Positions 55,633 through 64,000 of a stretch of 64,000 nucleotides of DNA are shown in pieces. This DNA is from Chitinophaga agrisoli (GTDB taxonomy: Bacteria > Bacteroidota > Bacteroidia > Chitinophagales > Chitinophagaceae). The notes under the pieces are model-generated. The model saw only the letters and a program-made list of their open reading frames with translations, ran no database searches and had not been told where the DNA came from. The stretch is taken from assembly GCF_008386695.1 (NCBI RefSeq), contig NZ_VUOC01000004.1, positions 62,001 to 126,000 on the forward strand, read 5' to 3'. The translations under genes were made by a program, and so were the position numbers. Positions within the stretch are counted from its first letter, which is position 1; each line of letters opens with the position of its first letter.

Positions 55633-56808
55633 ATGCAAAAAAGATCGTTCGTTACCGTTATTTTAGTATTGTCAGCTACCCTGGCGCTACCCCAGGAACG
55701 TTTGGACTCCGCCATCCGTAAGGATACCCTTCTCCACAGGGATACGGTGATCCGCAGGCACAGTTTTTTCCCGCTGCCGGCAGCCGCTTACTCACAGGAG
55801 AAAGGGCTGGAACTGGGCGCGGTGATCCTGTATTCTTTTTACACAGATAATAAGAACCCGGATCCGCTGACCCGTAACTCTACCATCAACCTGATCCCCT
55901 CCTTTACCACCAAAAGCCAGTATAAGATAGACCTGAAAACGGATATCTGGACACATGCAAACGGCTGGCATTTTAAGGGTAATCTGCGTTATCACGACTT
56001 CCCCATTTATTTCTTTGGGCTGGGTGACGAGACGCGGAAGGCCGATGAATCCTTATTGAATAATAAACGCTATAAAGCACAGTTTGAAGGGGAGCGGCGC
56101 ATTACCGGTAATTTCTACGCCGGCCTGTCAGTGATGTATCAGCATGATACCTACGACTCCAAGGATAGTAAAGGCATTTACCCGGGCGCGCAGCTGGTGG
56201 ATAAAGAAGGCGGTTATGTGACCCTGCTGGGCGCTACCGCTATCTTTGATAACCGGGATAACCAGAACTATACCACCCATGGCATGTGGTGGCGGTTTAA
56301 TCTGTCATACGCCCCAACGGGCCTTAGCAAACATGAAATGTGGAAGTTTGATCTCCAGGGCCGTCAATTCTTTGCTATCTCCCGCAAAAGCACCATCGGC
56401 TTAAACTTTAACTTTAATTCTGTGCAGGGCAGCAATATCCCGTTCTATCTCTTGCCGGAACTGGGCAGTGACCTGCTGATGCGCGGTTATTATGCCGGCC
56501 GTTACCGCGGCCAGAACTACCTGGCGGGGCAGGCGGAGTACCGCTATTTCCTGGATCCGAAGATCCCGATTAATATCTGGTTTGTACATATGCAGCCTAA
56601 GTTTGCGCTGGCAGCTTTTGGCGGCGCCGGCGCCGTGTTTCCCAACAGCGGGTTTACGAGCTTTAAGCCTAACTATGGTTTAGGCGTACGCTGGTTCTAT
56701 GATGAAAGCGCCCGTTTGACCGTGCGTATTGATTATGGATGGGGTGAGAAAAGGCCGGGAGAACAAAGGCAATCTGGATTGTATCTGTCGTTGGCGGAGG
56801 CGTTTTAA
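55633..56808 (+). CDS. outer-membrane beta-barrel protein, D15/BamA-like
   Basis: A 391-residue protein with a signal peptide (to about residue 21). There are no POTRA domains; the barrel spans about 45-391 (FFPLPAAAYSQEKGLELGA, then NRDNQNYTTHGMWWRFN, RGYYAGRYRGQNYLAGQAEY and a final GLYLSLAEAF). It resembles the surface-antigen D15 barrels of the BamA/TamA group. It may be a pore or an assembly helper. It is probably co-transcribed with the SelW-like gene. Confidence 0.8.
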   Translation: MQKRSFVTVILVLSATLALPQERLDSAIRKDTLLHRDTVIRRHSFFPLPAAAYSQEKGLELGAVILYSFYTDNKNPDPLTRNSTINLIPSFTTKSQYKIDLKTDIWTHANGWHFKGNLRYHDFPIYFFGLGDETRKADESLLNNKRYKAQFEGERRITGNFYAGLSVMYQHDTYDSKDSKGIYPGAQLVDKEGGYVTLLGATAIFDNRDNQNYTTHGMWWRFNLSYAPTGLSKHEMWKFDLQGRQFFAISRKSTIGLNFNFNSVQGSNIPFYLLPELGSDLLMRGYYAGRYRGQNYLAGQAEYRYFLDPKIPINIWFVHMQPKFALAAFGGAGAVFPNSGFTSFKPNYGLGVRWFYDESARLTVRIDYGWGEKRPGEQRQSGLYLSLAEAF

Positions 56809-56879
56809 GATATTTGGACGATTGGAGGATGAGCGTTAATAACCGCTGCTAAGACCGTATTTAATTTGTTTATTTATAG

Positions 56880-56917
56880 AAAGCTCCCAAAAGTTAAACA
56901 CTTTTGGGAGCTTTTCA
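56880..56917. terminator. terminator of the convergent barrel and SDR genes
   Basis: AAGCTCCCAAAAG (56881-56893) pairs perfectly with CTTTTGGGAGCTT (56901-56913), then TTTCATTTT on the right. It lies between the two convergent stops. Confidence 0.9.
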
Positions 56918-56923
56918 TTTTGA

Positions 56924-57739
56924 TCAAGCGTTAGTTGCCCGTACTTCCTTAAACAGATAATTCAACAGCGGCATAGAAGCTTTGCCCGTTACCCGTATAC
57001 TTTCCCCGTTTACATGGCCATTGGCCGCAGAGCCTAAGTACAGGATCAGGGAAGCCACATCCTCCGGCAGCGTGATACGCCCGGTGGGGTATGCCTTGCT
57101 GAGGGTTTCATGCGTTTGTGCCGGGAAGAACTTTTTTGCTCTTTCTGTCAGCGTCCAGCTGGGCAGCACGTTGTTTGACAGGATGTTAAATGCGGCATAT
57201 TCCTCTACCAGGTTAGCGATAAAACCTACATACGCTGCCTTTAACGTGCTATAGGGGCCGGAGCCTTTCATACTATCCGTGGAAAGATCGCTGGAGATAT
57301 TGACGATACGTCCCCAGCCACGACTACGCATAAACGGCACCACCAGCCTGGTGAGTTTTACCGTACCTAAAAGGTTGATGTTGATCATTTCCTGCCAGGC
57401 CTCCCAGGGCTGCTCTTCCAGGTTTTTACCCCGGTTGGAAGGATCGCCCCATACTACCGCATTATTGACCAGCACATCTATGCCACCCCATTGCCGGGAG
57501 ATCTGTGACACGGCCAGTTCCAGGCTGCCGGGCGCGGCGAGGTCCATTTCCACGGCCATGGCTTTACCACCACCGGCTTCTATAAGCTGTACTATTTCGT
57601 TGGCTGCTTCCCGGCTATGACAATAGCTGATGGCTACCTGTGCGCCAGGCTCTTTGCCATAGGCCAATGCGGTAGCACGGCCAATGCCTTTGCTGCCACC
57701 GGTAATAAAGATTGTTTTACCCTGTAATCCCAGATCCAT
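56924..57739 (-). CDS. SDR family oxidoreductase
   Basis: About 271 residues. The Met at 57739 is chosen because a minus-strand -7 box (TAGTTTTG, 57758-57765) overlaps the longer start at 57760. It has the Rossmann TGGSKGIGRA, the NNAV strand, and the catalytic Ser and Tyr/Lys in ISS and YSTLK. A 'classical' NAD(P)-dependent short-chain dehydrogenase; substrate unknown. It is upstream of nothing on its strand and lies next to an AraC regulator gene on the same strand, which may control it. Confidence 0.85.
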   Translation of the reverse strand: MDLGLQGKTIFITGGSKGIGRATALAYGKEPGAQVAISYCHSREAANEIVQLIEAGGGKAMAVEMDLAAPGSLELAVSQISRQWGGIDVLVNNAVVWGDPSNRGKNLEEQPWEAWQEMININLLGTVKLTRLVVPFMRSRGWGRIVNISSDLSTDSMKGSGPYSTLKAAYVGFIANLVEEYAAFNILSNNVLPSWTLTERAKKFFPAQTHETLSKAYPTGRITLPEDVASLILYLGSAANGHVNGESIRVTGKASMPLLNYLFKEVRATNA

Positions 57740-57757
57740 ATGTGATTGATTTAGGGG

Positions 57758-57765
57758 CAAAACTA
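57758..57765 (-). promoter_or_regulatory. -7 box of the SDR gene
   Basis: TAGTTTTG on the minus strand matches TAnnTTTG. It overlaps the first codon of the longer frame and supports the start at 57739. Confidence 0.5.
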
Positions 57766-57833
57766 GGGCAGGGGAGGGAGGAGGAATTGTACGGGAACGA
57801 CAGGGGGGAGGTTAATTGTCAGGCATTACCGCA

Positions 57834-58619
57834 TCAACCGGCCAGTCCTGCCGGCCCGCAGGCCACAAATTTACCCGGACGCACACCGGAGAACTGTTTG
57901 AACTCGCGCGAGAAATGCGCCTGGTCGTAATAATTAGCGGTATACCCCACATCCGTAAGCCGCCATTTTGGGTGGTCGACCATCAAGGATTTAGCGCGCT
58001 GGAAACGGCAGATGCGTATATAGGTTTGCATATCCAGGCCAATGAGCTGTTTAAAACGGCGCTCTGTTTGCCGCCAGCTAAGATTGCTTAACTGCTTTAA
58101 ACGGGGAAAAACAATGCTTTCATTTTCAATCTTTAACCAGCTGGCCAGGTGGATCACCAGTTCATCTGCCGGTAAGACCTGCCGGAAACGTTGTAATAGG
58201 AATTGCTCCAGTATGGTAATACGTTGGTTAGCATCTGTTTGCTCGTGTAACTGTTCATATAATGCGGTTGTACCCGCGCCCCAGATAAGCTCCGGCGTTA
58301 CCCGCTGATTTGTAAACGCATAGACGGGAACAGCTGTAAAACGGCTTAAGCCGGCCGGCGATAAACGTATCAGCAGGCTATCCGGACCGCCCTGATGCGG
58401 CCTGGAAATATACGGCTGGTCCTGTATACCACTAACGGCCGTACGAAAACATGTGCTTCCGTCAGATACAGTGTTATTAAAATGAAAAACCATATTGGCG
58501 CCAGCACGGGGCAGGATCTGCTTGACGGGCATGCTGCTATCGCCGCTAACCTGGTAATATTCTTCAATAAACGGCGCCAGTAATGGATGCACCGGTTTGT
58601 ATCTGTGATAATTGAGCAT
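57834..58619 (-). CDS. AraC-family transcription regulator (DUF6597 type)
   Basis: A 261-residue protein. The N-terminal half (HPLLAPFIEEYYQV, ILPRAGANMVFHF) is the DUF6597-type sensor found in many Bacteroidota AraC proteins. The C-terminal half has NLSWRQTERRFKQLIG and LTDVGYTANYYDQAHFSREFKQ, the two helix-turn-helix motifs. A -7 box (TAGCTTTG, minus strand, 58627-58634) is very near the start. It probably regulates the neighbouring SDR gene (inference). Confidence 0.85.
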   Translation of the reverse strand: MLNYHRYKPVHPLLAPFIEEYYQVSGDSSMPVKQILPRAGANMVFHFNNTVSDGSTCFRTAVSGIQDQPYISRPHQGGPDSLLIRLSPAGLSRFTAVPVYAFTNQRVTPELIWGAGTTALYEQLHEQTDANQRITILEQFLLQRFRQVLPADELVIHLASWLKIENESIVFPRLKQLSNLSWRQTERRFKQLIGLDMQTYIRICRFQRAKSLMVDHPKWRLTDVGYTANYYDQAHFSREFKQFSGVRPGKFVACGPAGLAG

Positions 58620-58689
58620 GTTAACGCAAAGCTACGGTATCCTGCTTTAATTGGTATGCCTGCGTAGCCTGTTATGCTGCTTTGGTTGA

Positions 58690-60108
58690 TCACTGCAAGT
58701 CCGACCAGTCAAACGCGGCATTGGCTGCCGGAGAAACAGATTGCTGCATGATCGCATGCAGGGCTTTTACACGGTCCGGATACCGGGCTGCCAGGTTGTG
58801 CTTTTCTCCTATATCCTGGCTGATGTTATACAGCTCCAGTATTTCCGGTTGGCCTTTGGTCTTAAAACGCACCAGTTTCCAGTTCCCTTGTAGTACCGCT
58901 TGTCTGAGCTGTCCTTCGTTGAACTGCCAGAACAGGTGATCATGTTGCTGTGTTTGCGGCGCGCCATGGATGGCGGGTAAAAAAGAGTACCCATCTATGT
59001 TAGCCGGAGTAGCAGCACCGGAGAGATTGCAAAGCGTAGGCAGTACATCCCAGAAAGCCCATACCTGGTTGCTGGTACGGCCAGCGGGCACTTTACCCGG
59101 CGCCCGTACGATCATGGGCACACGGATACCGCCTTCGTACACATCGCGCTTAATACCCCGTAAAGGGCCGCTGCTGTTGAAATATTCCGGATCAGCGCCG
59201 CCTTCTTTATGCGGGCCATTATCGCTGGTAAAGAATACATAGGTGTTCTCATCCAGCCCCAGTTCCTTCAGCAGCTGCATAAGCCGGCCTACATCGGCGT
59301 CCAGTTTGGTGACCATGGCCGCAAAGGCGGCATGGGGTTGTGCCTGGCTATGATAAGAGTTTTTACCCTTTTGTACAAAGGGCGTTTCCGGTTGCAGCTT
59401 ACTGGTACCGTCCGCATTCAGGAAAGGCTGCATGTATTTTTGGGGCAGCAGCAGTTCTGCATGGGGAATGGTTACCGGCAGGAACAGGAAGAATGGGCCG
59501 TTTTTGTGTTCGCGTACAAAATCCAATGCATGGTCCATGATCAGGTCATGGCTGTATTGGGAGTCTGTGGCTACTTGTTTCAGCTGTTTATCCCTGAGCT
59601 CAAAAAGATGATCCGTAAAATAATAGTGTGCATGCGTTTGGTTCAGGTAACCATAGAAATCGCTAAAGCCTTTGAACTGGGGTGCGCCTTCATCGTTTTC
59701 TTCGCCCAGGCCCCATTTGCCAAACATGCCGGTAGCATATCCTTTGGCCTGCAGCTGCTGCGCCAGGGTTGTATCCTGCGGGCGCAGGTGCTGGGCGGCG
59801 TTGCCGCGTATATAGGCGTGTCCCATATGGTAACCCGTCATCAGCGCGCAGCGGGAGGGGGCGCAGACCGGGCTGCCGGCATAGAATTGCGTAAAACGGG
59901 TGCCTTGCTGCGCCAGCCGGTCAATATTGGGTGTGCGGATGCGGCTTTGCGGGTTGAAGCAGGAAACATTGCCATAGCCCAGGTCATCCGCAATGATAAA
60001 GATGATATTCGCAGGTGGGTGGCTGTTGGCCGATTGTGCAGCCGCCGGAACTACGCTGGCAAATAAGGCTAGCATCAGCAGCCATAAAGTGTGGAATTTT
60101 CTTTGCAT
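58690..60108 (-). CDS. arylsulfatase-type sulfatase, Cys-type
   Basis: About 472 residues from the Met at 60108, which opens a signal peptide (to about residue 25). The formylglycine motif is SPVCAPSR (C82). Metal ligands are D41 and D42 in IADDLGYG, and FFTSDNGPHKEGG follows. It fits the S1 sulfatases of the N-acetylgalactosamine-6-sulfatase type and should act in the periplasm on sulfated sugars after maturation by an anaerobic or FGE-type enzyme encoded elsewhere. It lies alone. Confidence 0.9.
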   Translation of the reverse strand: MQRKFHTLWLLMLALFASVVPAAAQSANSHPPANIIFIIADDLGYGNVSCFNPQSRIRTPNIDRLAQQGTRFTQFYAGSPVCAPSRCALMTGYHMGHAYIRGNAAQHLRPQDTTLAQQLQAKGYATGMFGKWGLGEENDEGAPQFKGFSDFYGYLNQTHAHYYFTDHLFELRDKQLKQVATDSQYSHDLIMDHALDFVREHKNGPFFLFLPVTIPHAELLLPQKYMQPFLNADGTSKLQPETPFVQKGKNSYHSQAQPHAAFAAMVTKLDADVGRLMQLLKELGLDENTYVFFTSDNGPHKEGGADPEYFNSSGPLRGIKRDVYEGGIRVPMIVRAPGKVPAGRTSNQVWAFWDVLPTLCNLSGAATPANIDGYSFLPAIHGAPQTQQHDHLFWQFNEGQLRQAVLQGNWKLVRFKTKGQPEILELYNISQDIGEKHNLAARYPDRVKALHAIMQQSVSPAANAAFDWSDLQ

Positions 60109-60286
60109 GCAATTTAGTTTATAGCAGACATGTAGTCCACTAACCCAGTAGACAAACATACAGATTAAATTCCTGAATTTTTAGCGGTTATCTGGTAACT
60201 CCGTAGGATCGTATCCGTAAAATCACCTACAGGTTTAACATGCCTCGTTATTAGGCTAACGCACTTCAAGTAAAAGTTTAATAAAC

Positions 60287-61066
60287 CTATTCCTTATCGC
60301 GGGTTAACCGTGCTTCCAGGAAAGGTTTCAACAGGTCTACCGGTACCGGAAAGATGGTGGTGGAATTGTTCTCCGTAGCAATCTCCCGGAGGGTCTGCAG
60401 GTAACGCAGGGTTAGCGCGCTGGGGTGCGCCCCTAAAATGGTCGCGGCGTCTGCCAGTCTTTGAGAGGCCTGGAATTCGCCTTCTGCGGCAATCACTTTG
60501 GAACGCCGTTCGCGTTCCGCTTCCGCTTGCCGGGCCATGGCGCGCTGCATTTCCTGTGGCAGATCGATCTGTTTGACCTCTACATTGGAAACCTTTACGC
60601 CCCATGGCTCCGTGTGTGCGTCGATGATCTGCTGCAGCTTCTGGTTGATCTTTTCCCGCTGGGAGAGCAGGTCATCCAGCTCTGACTGCCCCAGTACGCT
60701 GCGCAGGGTGGTCTGTGACAGCTGGGAGGTGGCCATCAGGAAATTCTCTACCTCCACCACGGCCTTATTGGGCTGTATAACGCGGAAATACACGACGGCG
60801 TTCACTTTTATGGACACATTATCCTGTGTGATAACGTCCTGCGGCGGCACATCCATCACCACGGTGCGTAAGCTCACCCGCACCATTTTATCAATAAGCG
60901 GTATGAGCAGGATGAGGCCCGGGCCCCGCACGCCATTGGCGGTGGTCAGGCGGCCCAGCCGGAAAACAACCGCCCGTTCGTATTCCCGCAGTATGCGGAT
61001 GGCATTGCCCAGGATAAGAACGGCAAAAACGATGATCACGATCATCCATACAGAGAATGGTCCCAT
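60287..61066 (-). CDS. slipin (stomatin-like SPFH protein)
   Basis: A 259-residue protein with an N-terminal membrane helix (6-26), then the SPFH domain ([64 protein letters not shown] in parts) and a C-terminal coiled coil. It oligomerises in membrane microdomains. It is encoded 23 bases after the NfeD protease gene. This NfeD-slipin pairing is widespread, and the protease cuts its slipin partner in archaeal relatives. Confidence 0.9.
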   Translation of the reverse strand: MGPFSVWMIVIIVFAVLILGNAIRILREYERAVVFRLGRLTTANGVRGPGLILLIPLIDKMVRVSLRTVVMDVPPQDVITQDNVSIKVNAVVYFRVIQPNKAVVEVENFLMATSQLSQTTLRSVLGQSELDDLLSQREKINQKLQQIIDAHTEPWGVKVSNVEVKQIDLPQEMQRAMARQAEAERERRSKVIAAEGEFQASQRLADAATILGAHPSALTLRYLQTLREIATENNSTTIFPVPVDLLKPFLEARLTRDKE

Positions 61067-61089
61067 AAGTATATGCTTTATTTGAGTGT

Positions 61090-62370
61090 TCAGCTATTTA
61101 ACGGCTCTACGAGTACCGTAAGGTCCCGTACGGCCACTACCCGCACTTTTTCTCCCTGGAGGATAGCCCTGCCCGTGGCATTGGCGCGCCAGATCTCCCC
61201 ATGTACCCGAACGGACCCTACGGGGTTCAGCAGCTCCAGGGATTCGCCTATTTCGCCGGTCATCCCTTCTACACCGGTGGTAGGTTTGGCCCGCAACGCC
61301 CGTATGCCCAGCCCCAGGATAAACAGGAAAAAGAGCGCAGACACCGTTACGGCTGCAATGATCACGCTACGCGAGATCCGCACGGTCTCCAGGGCGGCGT
61401 CTGAACGGATCAGCATCAGGGAACCTAACAGGAGGGAAATAACGCCGCCAATGGCCAGTATGCCATGGCTGACGATCTTTATCTCCAGCAGGAACAGCAC
61501 AATGGCAAAGATGATCAGTGCCAGCCCGGCATAGTTGATGGGAAGCGTATGCATGGAGTAAAAAGCGAGGATCAGGCTTATAACGCCCACAATACCAGGC
61601 AGTATGGCCCCTGGATTATACAGTTCAAACAAGATGCCGTACATGCCCAGCAGTAACAGGAGATAGGCCACATTGGGATCGCTGATGAGGTCCAGGAGCC
61701 GCTCCATAAAGCTCATTTCCAGCACCTGTACGTTAGCGTTGCGGGTGTGCAAGGTAACCGTACCAGCCGGCAGGGCGATGGTCTTACCATCCAGCTGGCG
61801 CAGCAATTCGGGCGTATTGGCCGCCACCAGGTCAATAACCTTCTTTTGCAGGGCTTCATTTTCGGTGATGGAAAGGCTGCGGCGCACCGCATCTTCGGCC
61901 CACTGGAAGTTTCGCTGGCGTTTCTCCGCAATGGAGCGGATGAACGCGGCCGCGTCGTTGGTGGTTTTCTCGCTCATAACGGAATCCATTTTGCCCTGCA
62001 TATCCACGGGGTGCGCGGCGCCGATATTGGTGCCAGGGGCCATAGCCGCCACATGAGCCGCCATGGTGATAAAAACGCCTGCAGAGCCGGCGTGGGCGCC
62101 GCCAGGATACACATATACGATCACCGGCACCGGAGCGGCCAGGAGATCGCTGACAATGACGCGGGTAGATTTGAGCAGGCCGCCAGGCGTGTTCAGCTGT
62201 ATAAGCAGGCAGGCGGCTTTTTCCCGGGCCGCTTTTTCAATGCCTTCATGGATGAAAGCGGCGGAAACGGGATTTATGCTGCCATCAATTTTTATCGCGA
62301 TCACTTGCTGCGCAAAAAGAACGGATGGAGAGATAAATAAACAGCAACAGAAGATAACAAACGGCTTCAT
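61090..62370 (-). CDS. NfeD-family membrane serine protease
   Basis: A 426-residue protein. A signal peptide is followed by a ClpP-like protease domain (about 22-215) with S96 in HAGSAGVF and K135 at the places of the archaeal catalytic Ser-Lys pair. Four to five membrane helices (about 230-340) and a C-terminal OB-fold NfeD domain (about 360-426) follow. It is the long, protease-bearing type of NfeD. It is first in an operon with the slipin gene. Confidence 0.9.
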   Translation of the reverse strand: MKPFVIFCCCLFISPSVLFAQQVIAIKIDGSINPVSAAFIHEGIEKAAREKAACLLIQLNTPGGLLKSTRVIVSDLLAAPVPVIVYVYPGGAHAGSAGVFITMAAHVAAMAPGTNIGAAHPVDMQGKMDSVMSEKTTNDAAAFIRSIAEKRQRNFQWAEDAVRRSLSITENEALQKKVIDLVAANTPELLRQLDGKTIALPAGTVTLHTRNANVQVLEMSFMERLLDLISDPNVAYLLLLLGMYGILFELYNPGAILPGIVGVISLILAFYSMHTLPINYAGLALIIFAIVLFLLEIKIVSHGILAIGGVISLLLGSLMLIRSDAALETVRISRSVIIAAVTVSALFFLFILGLGIRALRAKPTTGVEGMTGEIGESLELLNPVGSVRVHGEIWRANATGRAILQGEKVRVVAVRDLTVLVEPLNS

Positions 62371-62811
62371 AAAACTGCTGGATTGATGAAGCGGCTACGG
62401 AGCTGCGTATAGAATTGCGTGTCAGACTAGTTACTGTAAGTTACGTAAAAGCCGGGAAAGATGTGCAATAAGCAGGTTTTGCAAACGAATTAAGGCTCAA
62501 TATTTTATGTATTATATATCGATCATAATTTACATTATGTTAAATAGCATAAAGGAGAAATTAGGATGGGTATCCCCTGGCTGTATGTTGTTGATCTAAA
62601 TTTCCGCGATAATTTTCGTAACTTCCTGCTACACAAAATAACAGCGTATGTTATTCCTTGATCTGCTTTTTACGATCGCAAACGAATTGCTTAAGAGAGT
62701 CATGAAGCGAAAAACAGTTGCCTGAAACCGGGCAACCTGTAAAAATATAAGCGGGCATTTTATCCTTATAAAGGATTGAATGCCCGCTTTTTTGCGTTTG
62801 TTTCTCCTGTT
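62371..62811. other. 441-base intergenic region
   Basis: It should contain the nfeD promoter, though no full TTTG/TAnnTTTG pair is seen on the minus strand. A 31-codon frame (62566-62661, +) has an AGGAG 9 bases before its ATG but no recognisable product. Positions 62716-62736 form a GTTGCC/GGCAAC hairpin, and the terminator at 62749-62795 closes the region. Confidence 0.4.
62749..62795. terminator. bidirectional terminator
   Basis: AAGCGGGCATT (62749-62759) pairs with AATGCCCGCTT (62779-62789), with an inner ATCCTT/AAGGAT stem, then TTTTTT on the plus strand and ATATTTTT on the minus strand. It ends the glutaminase-family gene. Confidence 0.85.
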
Positions 62812-64000
62812 TTACTTCATCTTATCACGCAGCACCTTCATAAAATATCCCCCTACCACGCTCCTGGCCTGGAAACCTACCATTTTCCCGTCCGTAGTCT
62901 CGTGCCAGTCAGATAACGGCACCCTGGATGTAGTTTCGGTAGCATATTTGTATATCGGGCTCACCAGCGCGTCAAAATCCGCTTTATTCTCTGCCATGGC
63001 GGCTGTCCACATGATCCAGTCGGATTTGGTGTAGGTCTTGCGGCTATCCAGCGGCAGGCCAAATGGCTGCTGGTGCGCCAGGTAAAATTTCATTTCTGTG
63101 TCGTATACCTTGGCGGGGAACAGTCCCAGGTGCAATACTTTGTCCCATACCATATTGTATTTCTGGCTCCAGGTATCTTTGTTGTCAAATACCAGCGCAT
63201 AATGGTCGCCAGCGTCATCTTTTTCTATCCAGTTCTGGGCCATCTCAGCAGCCATTTTCTTGTATTTGCTGGCAGCGTCTTTCTGTCCCAGCATTTCCGC
63301 CATCTGGGCGTATGCGCCTATGGCTACAATGGCTTTTACAGAAAGGTTGGCGTTGTGCGCCAGGTGGCCTGCAAAATCATCGGTACAAAGCTGGTTACCG
63401 GGGTCAAAACCGGCTTCCGCCAGGTAATTGGTCCAGGTGGTAAGCACTTGCCAATGCTTGCGGGCATAGGCCGGGCTTTTTTCTGCTTTTACAATAGCGG
63501 CTGCGAGGATGATCATGTTACCGCACTCCTCTACCGGCATGTCTTCGCCGTAAGTTTGGCCGTTGGCCAGCGGGTACGTGCCCAGGTCATGAGCTGCAAA
63601 CGGCTTTTGCCATTTACCGCTTTCGCTATAGTAAAAGATCCCGTTCAGCATACCTTTCAGCAGTTCTGGATTATAAACCAGGTACATGGGCGCTGAAGGA
63701 TAAGTCACATCCACGGTGTTGATAGAGCCATTGCTGAAATTCTCTTTAGACAGCCAAAGCAGGTCACCCTGTGGGCTTTTTACCAGGTGATGCGCAGCAA
63801 TGCTCTGGCGGTAAGCCATCACGCATAAACGGGCGTACTGCTCTCCTCCTGACTTCAAAGCGTCATTATAGATCTGCGCATCTGTTTTACCACAGGTGCG
63901 TAATACGCTGGCATAGTTGCGGGATGCTTTGGCCAGCATACCTTCCATTGTGGCGCCGGGCGTATTACGCCACCAGGGCCGCAGGTTGGTATGGAAATAC
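62812..64000 (-). CDS. glutaminase-family protein (DUF4965), 5' end outside window
   Basis: About 395 codons are present; the frame stays open to the window edge ([14 protein letters not shown] precedes the first internal Met at 63948), so the N-terminal part is missing. The visible part is the alpha-toroid of the DUF4965/DUF1793 GtaA-like family, with [25 protein letters not shown] (in two parts), [11 protein letters not shown] and [10 protein letters not shown]. Relatives include fungal glutaminase A and many Bacteroidota secreted enzymes, often in glycan loci. The substrate here is uncertain. Confidence 0.85.
   Translation of the reverse strand, partial: YFHTNLRPWWRNTPGATMEGMLAKASRNYASVLRTCGKTDAQIYNDALKSGGEQYARLCVMAYRQSIAAHHLVKSPQGDLLWLSKENFSNGSINTVDVTYPSAPMYLVYNPELLKGMLNGIFYYSESGKWQKPFAAHDLGTYPLANGQTYGEDMPVEECGNMIILAAAIVKAEKSPAYARKHWQVLTTWTNYLAEAGFDPGNQLCTDDFAGHLAHNANLSVKAIVAIGAYAQMAEMLGQKDAASKYKKMAAEMAQNWIEKDDAGDHYALVFDNKDTWSQKYNMVWDKVLHLGLFPAKVYDTEMKFYLAHQQPFGLPLDSRKTYTKSDWIMWTAAMAENKADFDALVSPIYKYATETTSRVPLSDWHETTDGKMVGFQARSVVGGYFMKVLRDKMK

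Overview
The window looks like a chromosomal segment from a Bacteroidota bacterium, most likely Chitinophagaceae and close to Chitinophaga. Supporting signs are a type IX secretion sorting tail, a TonB-dependent receptor with an N-terminal carboxypeptidase-like domain, FtsX-type permeases of about 800 residues, Bacteroidota promoters (TTTG, about 20 bp, TAnnTTTG) instead of sigma-70 boxes, A-rich starts without clear Shine-Dalgarno sites, and a CFB-type mannan operon. No rRNA, tRNA, CRISPR array, integrase or insertion sequence was seen. It reads as ordinary chromosome with a few unusual islands.

Layout. 1-3.7 kb: a zinc-finger anti-sigma-like protein, an MxKDx repeat protein, a peroxiredoxin-like protein, a spondin-domain lipoprotein and a DoxX pair. 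3.7-9.6 kb: a 2OG-Fe(II) oxygenase, an orphan ABC ATPase coupled to a GH29 fucosidase, small unknown proteins and a SMUG2-type DNA glycosylase. 9.6-15.7 kb: an MscS channel, a fatty acid desaturase, a cold-shock protein and a T9SS-secreted protein. 15.7-20.1 kb: a minus-strand run of pirin, receiver-like protein, ring-cleaving dioxygenase and hydrolase, probably for quinone or aromatic stress, then membrane and lipoprotein genes. 20.2-21.2 kb: a solitary class I terpene synthase. 21.3-27.1 kb: a mannan utilisation locus (AraC regulator, GH26 remnant, SSS symporter, GH130 phosphorylase, cellobiose 2-epimerase). 27.2-32.1 kb: two FtsX/MacB-type permeases.

32.1-36 kb is the most unusual part. 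A bactofilin gene is coupled to an actin-like ATPase gene whose nucleotide-binding phosphate-1 motif lies at the C-terminus, as expected from a circular permutation. Upstream are a histone H1-like DUF6496 gene preceded by a TPP riboswitch with its own terminator but no thiamine gene, and a DUF763 protein with a helix-hairpin-helix-like segment and a C-terminal QLSLF sliding-clamp motif.

36-64 kb: small lipoproteins, an MsbA-like ABC exporter, an acyl-CoA thioesterase, a TonB-dependent receptor, a DUF695-RraB protein, a DUF1328 micro-protein, a BamA-like barrel, an fdhD-ydeP pair, a YpfJ-type metallopeptidase, an LTA-synthase-like sulfatase, a TPR histidine kinase, a Tet-type MFS pump with a SelW-like protein and an outer-membrane barrel, an SDR and AraC regulator, a Cys-type sulfatase, an NfeD-slipin operon, and the 3' part of a DUF4965 glutaminase-family gene cut by the window edge.

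Two sequence habits recur. Many gene ends carry perfect hairpins, and some gene 3' ends carry arrays of an 8-base unit (TAATGTGC) that even supply stop codons. Several starts were moved downstream because a -7 promoter box lies inside or after the longest open frame's start.
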